A stretch of 64,000 bases of DNA from an uncultured Clostridia bacterium (GTDB lineage Bacteria > Bacillota > Clostridia > Lachnospirales > CAG-274): positions 186,001 through 250,000 of the forward strand of contig CALWSK010000001.1 of NCBI GenBank assembly GCA_944384195.1. Direction: 5' to 3'. A program made the position numbers and the translations under genes. Shown here one piece after another: positions 27,468 to 37,373 of this stretch (positions are counted from its first letter, which is position 1; every line of letters starts with the position of its first letter). The notes beneath the pieces are model-generated. The model ran no database searches, had not been told where the DNA came from, and worked only from the letters and a program-made list of their open reading frames with translations.

Positions 27468-28931
27468 TTATTGAGTTGTAGTTTCTGTTGTTTGAGTAGT
27501 CGAGCTTGTTTGATTTTCATCTTTATGCATAGTAATGTTAAAAGAACTTTCTTCATCACCTACTGTTATACTAGATAAAACAAAATCTTTATAGCCATCT
27601 TTTTTAATTACAACTGTATGAACTCCTTGTTCTAATTTATAATTTATAGGAGTATATCCAACAAATACATTATCTACTAACACTTCTGCATTATCTGGAT
27701 TTGAAGTTATAGATATCTTACCTATTTTCTGTATTTTTTCAAAAGATATATCTAAATTTGTTTGAGGACTTTTTATAGATACTTGTTTTTGAAATGTATG
27801 ATATCCCTCTTTTTCTGCTCTTATAGAATATACACCATAACTTAAGTTTATAGGTTCATTTGTAGAAGTTTCATTATTATTTATATATAATTTATATTCT
27901 GAAACATTACTATTTACTATAAGTGTACCTGATTTATTTTGAATTTGAGCTAAATCTAGAATATTTTCTTCACCAGATTTTATAGTTATATCTCTTACAA
28001 AAGGTAAAGTATCATCACTTCTTATAACAATCTTATGATTTCCTTCTGCTAAATTTAAAGTTTCTACCTCTGCAAGTGGCTTAAATATATCCCTATCCAC
28101 TTCTATAATTACATTTTTAAAATTAGGTTTATTTATAAGCTTTAAAGTTCCATTTCCTTTTTTAATATCTATAAAATATATTTGATTTCCATAACCTTTA
28201 AGATTTAAAATATCAAGTTTAGATATATTTTCTATAGGATATGGCAAATTATCTTTTAAACATATATATTCTGGAGATATACCATATGTTTTATCATTTA
28301 TACCTAAAGTCATAAGATTTAAATCTAGATTAACTTTAGATACCTCATCTATTGAAAAAGAATTTTTATTTTCTTTAATATAGTTTAGCTTATTATCTTC
28401 ATCATAAGCAAAATCTACTATACTACCTATTTGGACTTCTTCTATAGTTAACATATTGGAATATTTATCTTCAAAAATAGTAGCCGGTTTTGTTTTTAAT
28501 GTATAAGTTTTTTCATCTTTAAGATTTAATATATCAAAAGTTTTTAAATTATAATCTATTCCCTTAATAACTCCTACTAAATTTGCTTCTGTATCTGGAT
28601 TTATAAATATACTACTAGTAGTCTGTAAATCTAATGTTGTTTCTTGTGAAGGTTTAGGGGACGCTATATAAGGCGATATGTAGGAATAAGTCATCATAGC
28701 TACAACTAAAAATATAACTACTCCTAATACACTAGTAATTCCAATAAATATATTAAAATTAAAATCTTGAGCTTTTTTTATCTTTTTTTGTGGATATATT
28801 TCTCTTGGCTTAACTTTATTTTTTATTTTTTTCTTAAATTTACTTTGTGCCTCTTTGCTAGGTTCATATATAACCCCCTCATAATCTAAATCTGTCAAGG
28901 GCACTTCATTATTTTTATCGTCTTTGTTCAT
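27468..28931 (-). CDS. PEGA-domain membrane-anchored protein
   Basis: A 487-residue protein with a 60-residue basic cytoplasmic N-terminus, one membrane helix (about 60-83) and a large extracellular part. The C-terminal 180 residues contain at least two PEGA domains, recognised by ITSNPDNAEVLVDNVFVGYTP-type strands ending in HTVVIKKDGYKDF and by YGVYSIRAEKEGYHTF. A Thr/Ser/Gln tail ends the protein. PEGA modules are surface beta-sandwich domains, often in envelope proteins; no enzyme motif is seen. It lies between the ECF sigma/anti-sigma genes and the deacetylase, so it may be part of an envelope-stress set, but this is inference. Confidence 0.82.
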   Translation of the reverse strand: MNKDDKNNEVPLTDLDYEGVIYEPSKEAQSKFKKKIKNKVKPREIYPQKKIKKAQDFNFNIFIGITSVLGVVIFLVVAMMTYSYISPYIASPKPSQETTLDLQTTSSIFINPDTEANLVGVIKGIDYNLKTFDILNLKDEKTYTLKTKPATIFEDKYSNMLTIEEVQIGSIVDFAYDEDNKLNYIKENKNSFSIDEVSKVNLDLNLMTLGINDKTYGISPEYICLKDNLPYPIENISKLDILNLKGYGNQIYFIDIKKGNGTLKLINKPNFKNVIIEVDRDIFKPLAEVETLNLAEGNHKIVIRSDDTLPFVRDITIKSGEENILDLAQIQNKSGTLIVNSNVSEYKLYINNNETSTNEPINLSYGVYSIRAEKEGYHTFQKQVSIKSPQTNLDISFEKIQKIGKISITSNPDNAEVLVDNVFVGYTPINYKLEQGVHTVVIKKDGYKDFVLSSITVGDEESSFNITMHKDENQTSSTTQTTETTTQ

Positions 28932-29103
28932 ATTTGCCTCCTATAAATTATCTATAGTTATACTATCTATAAAAATAAAGTTTTTATACACTAACCATTT
29001 TTATTTGTACTTCATTATATCATATTATTTATTTGATTGTATATATAAAATTCTTGAATTTTTTAATACTTTCTACAAAAAATATATTTTAAAATATTTT
29101 AAA

Positions 29104-29135
29104 TAAAAAAAGCATAGACTATATAATCTATGCTT
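29104..29135 (-). terminator. Terminator of the sigma/anti-sigma operon
   Basis: The stem AAGCATAGA/TCTATGCTT with an eight-base loop is followed on the minus strand by seven T residues, just past the anti-sigma stop. Confidence 0.8.
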
Positions 29136-29141
29136 AAAAAT

Positions 29142-29705
29142 TTAAGATTTTGCCTTTATTTTATTTATACACTGTGCAAAAACTAAACCTAAAATAACAA
29201 ATATAGAACTATATTTTATACCTTCAACAAAATAAAGTAATAATAAGTTTATAAGCTCTCTAAATTTATCAGAAGACAAATCTGACAAATTTAAATTAAA
29301 AATATTTTCAAAAACTATATAATATTTATAAAATATAGGCATATCTTGAATATTTTGTAAAATAATATCCTTATTATACGATAAAATATTAAATATTGAT
29401 ATAGATAAAGCCATAAATCCTATAAATACATAAATTAAATTATTGTTATCTTTCTTTTGTTTTAAATATTTGGGTTCTATAGCTTCTATTTTTTCCATTA
29501 CCTGAACTTCAAAATCTTCTGGCAAATGTATATCTTCTACTACAGAAAATTCTTCTAACATATTAGAGTATATTTCAAATTCTTCTTTGCAAGTCTTACA
29601 TTCTTTTAAATGGTGTTCTAATAAAAATCTATCTTCATCAGATAGATTAAAATCCATATAATCCATCATAAGCTCATTAGCTTTGTTGCAATCCAAGCTC
29701 TCCAC
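29142..29705 (-). CDS. Zinc-finger anti-sigma factor
   Basis: A 187-residue membrane protein with an N-terminal anti-sigma zinc domain (zf-HC2/ZAS). The metal motif is His32-x3-Cys36-x2-Cys39 (HLKECKTC). Two hydrophobic segments follow (about 88-108 and 160-180), which would anchor it with a short extracellular loop. It starts 29 bases before the end of the ECF sigma gene, a translationally coupled layout typical of a sigma factor and its inhibitor. The signal that would release the sigma factor is unknown. Confidence 0.85.
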   Translation of the reverse strand: MESLDCNKANELMMDYMDFNLSDEDRFLLEHHLKECKTCKEEFEIYSNMLEEFSVVEDIHLPEDFEVQVMEKIEAIEPKYLKQKKDNNNLIYVFIGFMALSISIFNILSYNKDIILQNIQDMPIFYKYYIVFENIFNLNLSDLSSDKFRELINLLLLYFVEGIKYSSIFVILGLVFAQCINKIKAKS

Positions 29706-30255
29706 CCTCTTTCAATCTTAAGAGTTCTTCTTTTAAAATTTTTCTTCCTCTAAATATCCTATTTTTAACTTTAGATAAAGGTTCATCTATAGCATCTGCT
29801 ATTTCTTGATAACTAAGCCCTTGCTTGTGATATAAAACTATAGGTATTTTATATATTTCTGGCAATCTATCTATAAGATAATTAAGTTCTTGTTTTTCTT
29901 CTTTATCAAAATAATCTTGTTCTGGAGAATTTTCAGATACAAGCTTATATCCTAAATAATCCATAGATACAGTTTCACATTTTTTCTTTCTTCTATAGTC
30001 TATCACATGATTTGTAGTTATTTTAACAACCCAAGTAGAAAATTTAAAATCTGGATAATATTTATCTAAATTTTTATATATTTTTATAAATACTTCTTGT
30101 GCAAGGTCGTTTGCATCTTCTTTATTATTTATCATCTTTAACACAACAGAATAAACTAAATTTTTATTTCTAGATATAAGCTCAGAAAAATAATCTTTTT
30201 CACCATTTAAACATTTACAAACAAGCTCATAATCTGTCATATTTTCTGGCTTCAT
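29677..30255 (-). CDS. ECF-type RNA polymerase sigma factor
   Basis: A 192-residue extracytoplasmic-function sigma factor. Region 2 spans about 15-85 (NLVYSVVLKMINNKEDANDLAQEVFIKIYKNLDKY and the FKFSTWVVKITTNHVIDYRR segment that binds the -10). Region 4 spans about 125-180 (LPEIYKIPIVLYHKQGLSYQEIADAIDEPLSKVKNRIFRGRKIL) and contains the helix-turn-helix. It is followed by an overlapping anti-sigma gene. The RBS AAGGAGGAAAT precedes the ATG. The target regulon is unknown; no obvious self-promoter motif such as AAC-N16-CGT was found. Confidence 0.92.
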   Translation of the reverse strand: MKPENMTDYELVCKCLNGEKDYFSELISRNKNLVYSVVLKMINNKEDANDLAQEVFIKIYKNLDKYYPDFKFSTWVVKITTNHVIDYRRKKKCETVSMDYLGYKLVSENSPEQDYFDKEEKQELNYLIDRLPEIYKIPIVLYHKQGLSYQEIADAIDEPLSKVKNRIFRGRKILKEELLRLKEGGELGLQQS

Positions 30256-30313
30256 TTTATTTCCTCCTTTGTTAAATTTTAAATATATACGAATTATTAT
30301 ATAAAAAGTTTAT

Positions 30314-31237
30314 TTAATCTTCAAAAAATAATGTTTTATATAACCTATCATAACCAACAATAGTATTTTTAAATATTTTTGTGGCATTTTCTATAAAATC
30401 ATCTGGATTAGTAAGAGCTGGACTAAAATGAGTAAGCCAAAGCTGATTTACATTACCCTCTTTCGCCATATTAGCAGCTTCACTAAATATCATATGTTTT
30501 TTTTCTATAGCGCTATCTTTCTTCTCTTCTTCGCCATACATTCCCTCACACACAAATAAATCTGCATCTTTTATAAAACTATGCATTCTCTCAACTGGTC
30601 TACTATCAGTACAATAACAAACTTTAAGCCCTTTTCTACTTTCTCCTAAAACCATATCTGGAGTATAAGTTTTATCATTATAGATTATATTATTACCCTT
30701 TTGTAAACTTCCCCAAAAAGTTTTGGGTATATCCAAGGCTTTAGCCTTATCTACACAAAATTTACCTGCCCTCTCTAAAGCTATAGAATAAGAAAGACAA
30801 GGTATTTTATGCTCCATATACATAGCTTTTATATAAAAATCTCCTATATTTATAGTTTCGCTTGTATTATTTTGTTCATCTAATTCAAGCTCTATAAAAT
30901 CTATTTCAAAAGGTAATTCTGGAAATATAACAGATAAACCTTTATAAGCATTTTTAAGACCCTTAGGACCTATCATAGTTAAATTTTCTTTTCTCCCAGA
31001 ATTTCCTATAGCAAGTAAAAATCCTGGTAGACCTGATATATGGTCTGCGTGTAGATGAGTTATGCATATAATATCTATTTTTTTAAAGCCCCAACCTAGC
31101 ATCTTAGCTGTTATTTGAGTTGCCTCTCCACAATCTATAAGTAGCATTCTTCCGTTTGTTCTAAATAACATCGAAGTTAAAAATCTATCCGGTAAGGGCA
31201 TCATACCCCCGCTCCCTAATAAACAAACATCTAACAT
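30314..31237 (-). CDS. rnz: Ribonuclease Z
   Basis: A metallo-beta-lactamase-fold endonuclease of about 307 residues that cuts tRNA precursors after the discriminator base. The zinc motif is THLHADHISGLPG (near residues 56-68), with further ligands in MEHKIPCLSY, DSRP and LTHFSP. I choose ATG 31237 because AGGTGATG is 5 bases upstream; in-frame GTG and ATG codons at 31246 and 31243 fall inside that site. It follows trmD directly, so rimM-trmD-rnz form one tRNA/ribosome maturation operon. The common partner rplS is not here. Confidence 0.93.
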   Translation of the reverse strand: MLDVCLLGSGGMMPLPDRFLTSMLFRTNGRMLLIDCGEATQITAKMLGWGFKKIDIICITHLHADHISGLPGFLLAIGNSGRKENLTMIGPKGLKNAYKGLSVIFPELPFEIDFIELELDEQNNTSETINIGDFYIKAMYMEHKIPCLSYSIALERAGKFCVDKAKALDIPKTFWGSLQKGNNIIYNDKTYTPDMVLGESRKGLKVCYCTDSRPVERMHSFIKDADLFVCEGMYGEEEKKDSAIEKKHMIFSEAANMAKEGNVNQLWLTHFSPALTNPDDFIENATKIFKNTIVGYDRLYKTLFFED

Positions 31238-31246
31238 AAACATCAC

Positions 31247-31984
31247 CTATTTTAATTTATTTTTATAATCATTTAAAAATTTTTCTTCTTTATCCGTAAG
31301 CTTATATTTTTTAAACAAATCCGGTCTTTTATTATAAGTCCTTATTATAGATTGTTGCTTTTTCCATATTTCTATGTTTTTATGATTTCCAGATAAAAGT
31401 ACATCTGGGACTTGTCTTCCTCTAAAATTATAAGGTCTTGTATAGTTTGGATATTCTAGAAGATTATCATTAAAACTTTCATTTATAAAGCTTTCTTCTT
31501 TAGACAATACATTAGGTATAAGCCTAGATATAGCATCTATAACCATCATAGCCGGAAGCTCTCCTCCTGTTAAAACAAAATCTCCTATAGATATTTCATC
31601 TGTAACTATCTCTTCTACAACTCTCTCGTCTATCCCTTCATAATGTCCACAAAGTATAACTAGCTCTTTTTCTTTAGATAATTCATAAGCCATATTTTGA
31701 TTAAAAGTCTTCCCTTGAGGACTCATATATAATACTCTGGTATCTTTGCTTATCCTATCTTTTAAGCTAATATAAGCATCATATACTGGCTCTGGCTTTA
31801 TTACCATACCAGCACCTCCCCCATAAGCATAATCATCAACCTTTTTATGCTTATTGTTAGAAAAATCTCTTATATCTATACAATTAATCCCTATTATTCC
31901 ATTATCTATGGCCCTTTTTATTATACTATGATTAAGCCCATTATATATCATATCTGGAAATAAAGTCAAAATATAATAATCCAT
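31247..31984 (-). CDS. trmD: tRNA (guanine-N1)-methyltransferase
   Basis: A 245-residue SPOUT-class enzyme that methylates G37 of tRNAs. The trefoil-knot region contains LYMSPQGKTFNQ, LCGHYEGIDERV and IGDFVLTGGELPAM, the SAM-binding signature. The N-terminal YILTLFPDMI and the VDDYAYGGGAGMV motif are also typical. It overlaps rimM by 1 base and is followed by rnz with almost no gap. Confidence 0.96.
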   Translation of the reverse strand: MDYYILTLFPDMIYNGLNHSIIKRAIDNGIIGINCIDIRDFSNNKHKKVDDYAYGGGAGMVIKPEPVYDAYISLKDRISKDTRVLYMSPQGKTFNQNMAYELSKEKELVILCGHYEGIDERVVEEIVTDEISIGDFVLTGGELPAMMVIDAISRLIPNVLSKEESFINESFNDNLLEYPNYTRPYNFRGRQVPDVLLSGNHKNIEIWKKQQSIIRTYNKRPDLFKKYKLTDKEEKFLNDYKNKLK

Positions 31985-32487
31985 TATCTTAACCCTTCTA
32001 AAAGATGCACTTCCATTATTTTATTTGCTACATCAACTTTTAATATACATTGTTTTATAGCAGGTATAAGTATTTCACTCTCCTCATTTTTAACAACATA
32101 TACATCATTAGCTCCAGTAACTATAATATCTTGTAATATACCAAGTTCTTCTCCCTCATCAGATATAACTTTCATACCATATAAGTCGCTAATGTAATAC
32201 TCATCTTTACCACAAGGAATAGCTAAATCTTTGTGTATTTTTATCTCGCTATTTTTAAGTAATTCAGCATCATTCATGGTATTAACATTTTCAAATTTTA
32301 TAAGCACAAATTGTTTATGAAATCTAACACTTTCTATTTTGTAAGTTTCATTTTTGCCTTTTTGACAAACTAAAACTTCTTTTAATTTTTTAAATCTATT
32401 TATATCATCAGTAGAAGGCATAACTCTAACTTCGCCTTTTATACCTTGAGTATTAACTATTTTTCCTATAACAAAATATTCTATCAT
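31984..32487 (-). CDS. rimM: Ribosome maturation factor RimM
   Basis: A 167-residue assembly factor for the 30S subunit head. The N-terminal RimM barrel reads VIGKIVNTQGIKGEVRV, and the C-terminal PRC barrel contains YYISDLYGMKVI and TGANDVYVV, ending VHLLEGLR. It is the first gene of the rimM-trmD-rnz operon. Start ATG has AAGGAG upstream (32498-32503). Confidence 0.93.
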   Translation of the reverse strand: MIEYFVIGKIVNTQGIKGEVRVMPSTDDINRFKKLKEVLVCQKGKNETYKIESVRFHKQFVLIKFENVNTMNDAELLKNSEIKIHKDLAIPCGKDEYYISDLYGMKVISDEGEELGILQDIIVTGANDVYVVKNEESEILIPAIKQCILKVDVANKIMEVHLLEGLR

Positions 32488-32516
32488 AATTTTTTCTCCT
32501 TAGATATTATACTTAA

Positions 32517-32557
32517 ATTTTATTATAAAAAATATAGCTTGTCAATTTTTTTGACAA
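32517..32557 (-). promoter_or_regulatory. Promoter of rimM-trmD-rnz with overlapping inverted repeat
   Basis: On the minus strand TTGACA (32540-32545) and TAAAAT (32517-32522) are 17 bases apart. The -35 is one arm of a perfect inverted repeat, TTGTCAA/TTGACAA (32539-32557, five-base spacer). A regulator could bind there, but the repeat may be fortuitous. Confidence 0.5.
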
Positions 32558-32600
32558 ATTTTATTCTTATAATAAGTCTATCTTTCAAACAATTTATATT

Positions 32601-32628
32601 AAAAAAGGCGTAGATAAAATCTACACCT
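32601..32628 (-). terminator. Terminator of greA-lysS
   Basis: On the minus strand AGGTGTAGAT pairs with ATCTACGCCT (one G-U pair) across a three-base loop and is followed by six T residues, just after the lysS stop. Confidence 0.8.
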
Positions 32629-32635
32629 GTAATTT

Positions 32636-34180
<1,545 letters not shown>

Positions 34181-34187
34181 CTATGTT

Positions 34188-34661
34188 CTAATTTATTTCT
34201 AATATTTTAAAACTAATAACTCCATCTGGCGCTTCAACTTCTACAACATCTCCCACTTTATGTCCTATTATAGCCATACCTATCGGGGATTCATTTGATA
34301 TTTTTCCATTAAAAGGATCTGCCTCTGCTGAACCAACTATAGCATATTCTAGCTCTTCTTCAAATTCATTATCAAAAAGCTTAACTGTATTTCCTATGCT
34401 AATTGTATCTGTAGCATTTACAGAATCTATAACTTCAGCATTTCTTAACATATTTTCTATTGTAACAATTCTAGCTTCTATTTCTGCCTGTTCTTCTTTT
34501 GCCGCATCATACTCTGCATTTTCTGAAAGGTCGCCTTGTCCTCTAGCCTCTTTTATCTTAGCTGCAACGTCTTTTCTGCGAACAACCTTTAGTTCTTGAA
34601 GCTCTTGTTCTAAATTTTCTAAACCTTCGTGTGTTAAGATTATTTTTTTATTTTCGTTCAT
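34188..34661 (-). CDS. greA: Transcription elongation factor GreA
   Basis: A 157-residue factor that rescues backtracked RNA polymerase by stimulating transcript cleavage. The N-terminal coiled coil carries the acidic tip in [16 protein letters not shown] (about 47-62), and the C-terminal FKBP-like domain contains [16 protein letters not shown]. The start ATG has AAGGAGTG upstream. Its leader of about 230 bases contains an omega-RNA-like element that ends 16 bases before this ribosome binding site. greA and lysS are probably co-transcribed. Confidence 0.95.
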   Translation of the reverse strand: MNENKKIILTHEGLENLEQELQELKVVRRKDVAAKIKEARGQGDLSENAEYDAAKEEQAEIEARIVTIENMLRNAEVIDSVNATDTISIGNTVKLFDNEFEEELEYAIVGSAEADPFNGKISNESPIGMAIIGHKVGDVVEVEAPDGVISFKILEIN

Positions 34662-34693
34662 TTGACGACACTCCTTAATAAATAAATATATCT

Positions 34694-34771
34694 GTGAACT
34701 ACCCTTGTGGGCTTCTTGGGTAATAGATAATTATATCTAAATTTACCAAGCTAGCTCCGAAGTCCCTTCGG
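34694..34771 (-). ncRNA. IS200/IS605-like omega-RNA scaffold remnant in the greA leader
   Basis: On the minus strand three hairpins lie in a row. The first is CCGAAG-GGA-CTTCGG (34757-34771). The second is a long stem CTTGGTAA/TTACCCAAG (34715-34750) with one bulged base and an inner TAGAT/ATCTA stem. The last is GAAGCCC...GGGTAGTTCAC (34694-34715). The closing motif GAAGC-stem-GTAGTTCAC resembles the 3' end of TnpB-associated omega RNAs of IS200/IS605 elements, where the guide follows directly. No tnpB, tnpA or fragment of either is nearby. It is therefore a relic, a non-autonomous end, or a retained leader structure. Identification rests on recalled family pattern, not on alignment. Confidence 0.5.
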
Positions 34772-34899
34772 TTTATAGAATAAAACATATAATTGCCAAA
34801 ATCCTATTTGATTATTGTATCATAATATAACCATATATGCAATATATAACAATTAATATAACTATCTTATCTATAACTCTTTTCTTAATTTTTGTTAAA

Positions 34900-34928
34900 A
34901 TTATAAATCAACTAAAAAAACTTGTCAA
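34900..34928 (-). promoter_or_regulatory. Sigma-A promoter of greA-lysS
   Basis: Consensus TTGACA (34923-34928) and consensus TATAAT (34900-34905) are separated by exactly 17 bases on the minus strand. Transcription would start near 34893, giving a leader of about 230 bases that includes the omega-RNA-like structure. Confidence 0.75.
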
Positions 34929-35024
34929 GCTACCCTAAATACTAATTACAAAAATTGATAAATTTGTAATAATAATTTTTTTATATCATATATATTAATA
35001 AGCTTTACTTTAAGGAGGAAAACT

Positions 35025-37370
35025 ATGAATAAAATACTATTTTTTATATGTTTATCACTACTTATATTTTGTACTGGTTGTGATAAATCTCAAAAAGAAG
35101 AAGTTAAAGTTGGTATAGTCGGAAACAACTCCCCTATAGATAGAGCCACTGTCTCTAGAATGTTATCACTTGCTAACTTTTCTAAAAATGAAATAGAAGC
35201 TATGGACAAAGTTATAGATTTTAAAGACGTAAGCAGTAAAGACTGGTTTGAAAAATATATAAACTGTGCTTATATAAAAGGAGATATGAGCGGAATTGAT
35301 AATGAAAACTTTGCTCCATATAATAATCTTACAATAACTCAAACTCAATACTTAATAGATAAATATGATAAATCTAAAAAAATAAAAATAGATAATCAAA
35401 ATAAAGACAAACCTATATCTTATGCTCTTTGGTGTGATATATATTATCAGCTTATGAAACATAAAAATGTTATAGAGAAAAATCTTGTAATATTAGCAGA
35501 TAAAAATACAAATTCTCAACTAAAACAAGATTTTGCTATAACAGATATGGGACTTTTTTCTTTTGAAGGCATAGATACTTCTTCATATATAAATAAAAAA
35601 ATTAAAACCCTTGTAAAAGATAATAATGTAATAGCTGTAGTAGAAGTATTAGAAACAGAACCAACTCTTAAAAGATGCTATATAAGCAAAACAGATAATA
35701 ATTATATAGAAATATTTGTAGGAGGAGCTAAAAGAAAGTTTTTTATAAATAATAAAGACATAAAACCTAAACAAACCGGAATTATAGCAGATATAAAAAT
35801 TAAAGATGAAGAAGTATTAGACCTTACATATTATAATGAACCTTTAAGAGGTAAGATAAATAAAATAGACGATAAAATTATAAGATTAAATAATACAAAT
35901 TATGTTCTAGATGAAGACTTTGTTGTATATAAAACGCTAGATAATGGTAAAATAGAACTTGCAAAAACAAATGACTTAATAATAGGACAAGATATAGCAA
36001 ACTATTTCACTAAAGGTAATGAAAACAAAATATATGCTTGTATAATAGATAATAACCCAAACTATGATAACTTAAGAGTTTTAATATCTACTGATAATTA
36101 TAAAAATACAACCTTTGATAAACTTTCTCTTAGTGCTAAAAATGGACTTAATATATTAGTAAAAGGACAAAATAAAAAAATGCAAACTCTAGAGATAAAT
36201 ACTTCTAATGATTTTGGTATAGGAGAAAATGAAATAATAATAGTAGAACCAACAAATAAAAATGATAAAATTTCTATAAAAAATTTAAAAAGGGGCTATA
36301 TAAATCCTGAATTTTATGGCAAAATAGAAATATGTAAAACAAATGGTAAATATATACTTATAAATGAAGTAAATCTAGAAGACTATATAGCTAGTTTTCT
36401 TGCAAGTTCTAATTATAATATAAAAGAAAAAGAAGCTCTTAAAGCTCTTAGTATAGTATATAGAACAAAAACTATAAATGAAATAAACAAAAATACATTA
36501 GCTAATTTAGGAGCAAATTTATCAGACTTATCTTATAATAATTTACCTACAGAAAAAATCTTTATAGATGCAACAAATGAAACAAAAGGAAAAATTTTAA
36601 AATCTGAAGGAGAGATAATATCTCCATCATATTTCAACTACTCATCTGGAGCTACGGCAAATAGCGGAGAAGTTTGGCCAGAAACTAAAAGCTTTTCTTA
36701 TCCCGCCGAAGATAAGCCTTATTTAAAACATACTAAAGATTTTAAAAATACTCCTTATGATAACTTATCTGATGAAATAAATGCAAATATCTTTTATAAA
36801 ACAAAGGATATAGACAGTCCTGAAAAAGATAGTAAATGGTTTAGATGGACTACTACTCTTGAGGAAAAAGATATAAATAAAATAAATGAAAATATTAAAA
36901 ATTTATATAAAACAGAAAAATTTTTCCTAAAAACTTTAAAAAATGGCTCATATATATATCTTCCTGTGGAAGATATAGGAAGAATAAAAGATATAACTAT
37001 AAAAGAACGTGGAGAAGGCGGTAATGTTATGAGCCTTGAAATAGTAGGAGAAAAAGAAACAGTATTAGCTCTTAATGATAATATAACTAAAAAGATTTTT
37101 TCTATAAGTAGTATTGTAGATAATTATAATCAAATAGTCCAAGATATAAAATATCTTCCTAGTAACTATTATATATTTGATAAAACTTATGATAATAATG
37201 GATATCTTAAAAAAATAACTTTTTATGGTGGTGGATTTGGACATGGTGTTGGCCTTAGCATAAACGGAGCTGATAGTATGGCCAAAAATAAAGCAAATTT
37301 TAAAGAAATTCTAGAAAAATATTATACTAATATAGAAATATCTGATATTTCTACTAAAGAAGGAGAATAA
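35025..37370 (+). CDS. Lipoprotein with degenerate SLH-like and SpoIID/LytB domains
   Basis: A 781-residue secreted lipoprotein; the lipobox is FCTGC with Cys19. Residues about 35-115 resemble one S-layer homology repeat (FKDVSSKDWFEKYINCAYIKG, then FAPYNNLTITQ). A long middle part has no clear family. Residues about 425-780 are a SpoIID domain: NEVNLEDYIASFLASSN, the YSSGATANSGEVW segment and the C-terminal GGGFGHGVGLSINGADSMA. SpoIID-type proteins cleave denuded glycan strands, in sporulation or cell-wall turnover; the catalytic Glu corresponds to the LEDY motif. The combination of a lipid anchor and an SLH-like repeat is unusual. It starts with AAGGAGGA and is followed 3 bases later by a ferredoxin-like gene. 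Confidence 0.85.
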   Translation: MNKILFFICLSLLIFCTGCDKSQKEEVKVGIVGNNSPIDRATVSRMLSLANFSKNEIEAMDKVIDFKDVSSKDWFEKYINCAYIKGDMSGIDNENFAPYNNLTITQTQYLIDKYDKSKKIKIDNQNKDKPISYALWCDIYYQLMKHKNVIEKNLVILADKNTNSQLKQDFAITDMGLFSFEGIDTSSYINKKIKTLVKDNNVIAVVEVLETEPTLKRCYISKTDNNYIEIFVGGAKRKFFINNKDIKPKQTGIIADIKIKDEEVLDLTYYNEPLRGKINKIDDKIIRLNNTNYVLDEDFVVYKTLDNGKIELAKTNDLIIGQDIANYFTKGNENKIYACIIDNNPNYDNLRVLISTDNYKNTTFDKLSLSAKNGLNILVKGQNKKMQTLEINTSNDFGIGENEIIIVEPTNKNDKISIKNLKRGYINPEFYGKIEICKTNGKYILINEVNLEDYIASFLASSNYNIKEKEALKALSIVYRTKTINEINKNTLANLGANLSDLSYNNLPTEKIFIDATNETKGKILKSEGEIISPSYFNYSSGATANSGEVWPETKSFSYPAEDKPYLKHTKDFKNTPYDNLSDEINANIFYKTKDIDSPEKDSKWFRWTTTLEEKDINKINENIKNLYKTEKFFLKTLKNGSYIYLPVEDIGRIKDITIKERGEGGNVMSLEIVGEKETVLALNDNITKKIFSISSIVDNYNQIVQDIKYLPSNYYIFDKTYDNNGYLKKITFYGGGFGHGVGLSINGADSMAKNKANFKEILEKYYTNIEISDISTKEGE

Positions 37371-37373
37371 ATA

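Larger units (their letters stand above)
34662..35024. other. Divergent intergenic region between greA and the SpoIID-like gene
   Basis: These 363 bases hold the greA promoter (34900-34928), the greA leader with the omega-RNA-like hairpins (34694-34771), and the ribosome binding site AAGGAGGA of the divergent lipoprotein gene. The remainder (34772-34899) is plain AT-rich sequence with no recognisable tnpB residue. Confidence 0.6.

Noticed and set aside
34662..34900. T-box or lysine riboswitch in the greA-lysS leader
   Set aside because: There is no AGGGTGGNACCGCG T-box sequence, no anti-terminator and terminator pair, and no lysine-riboswitch core; the hairpins fit an omega-RNA 3' end better.
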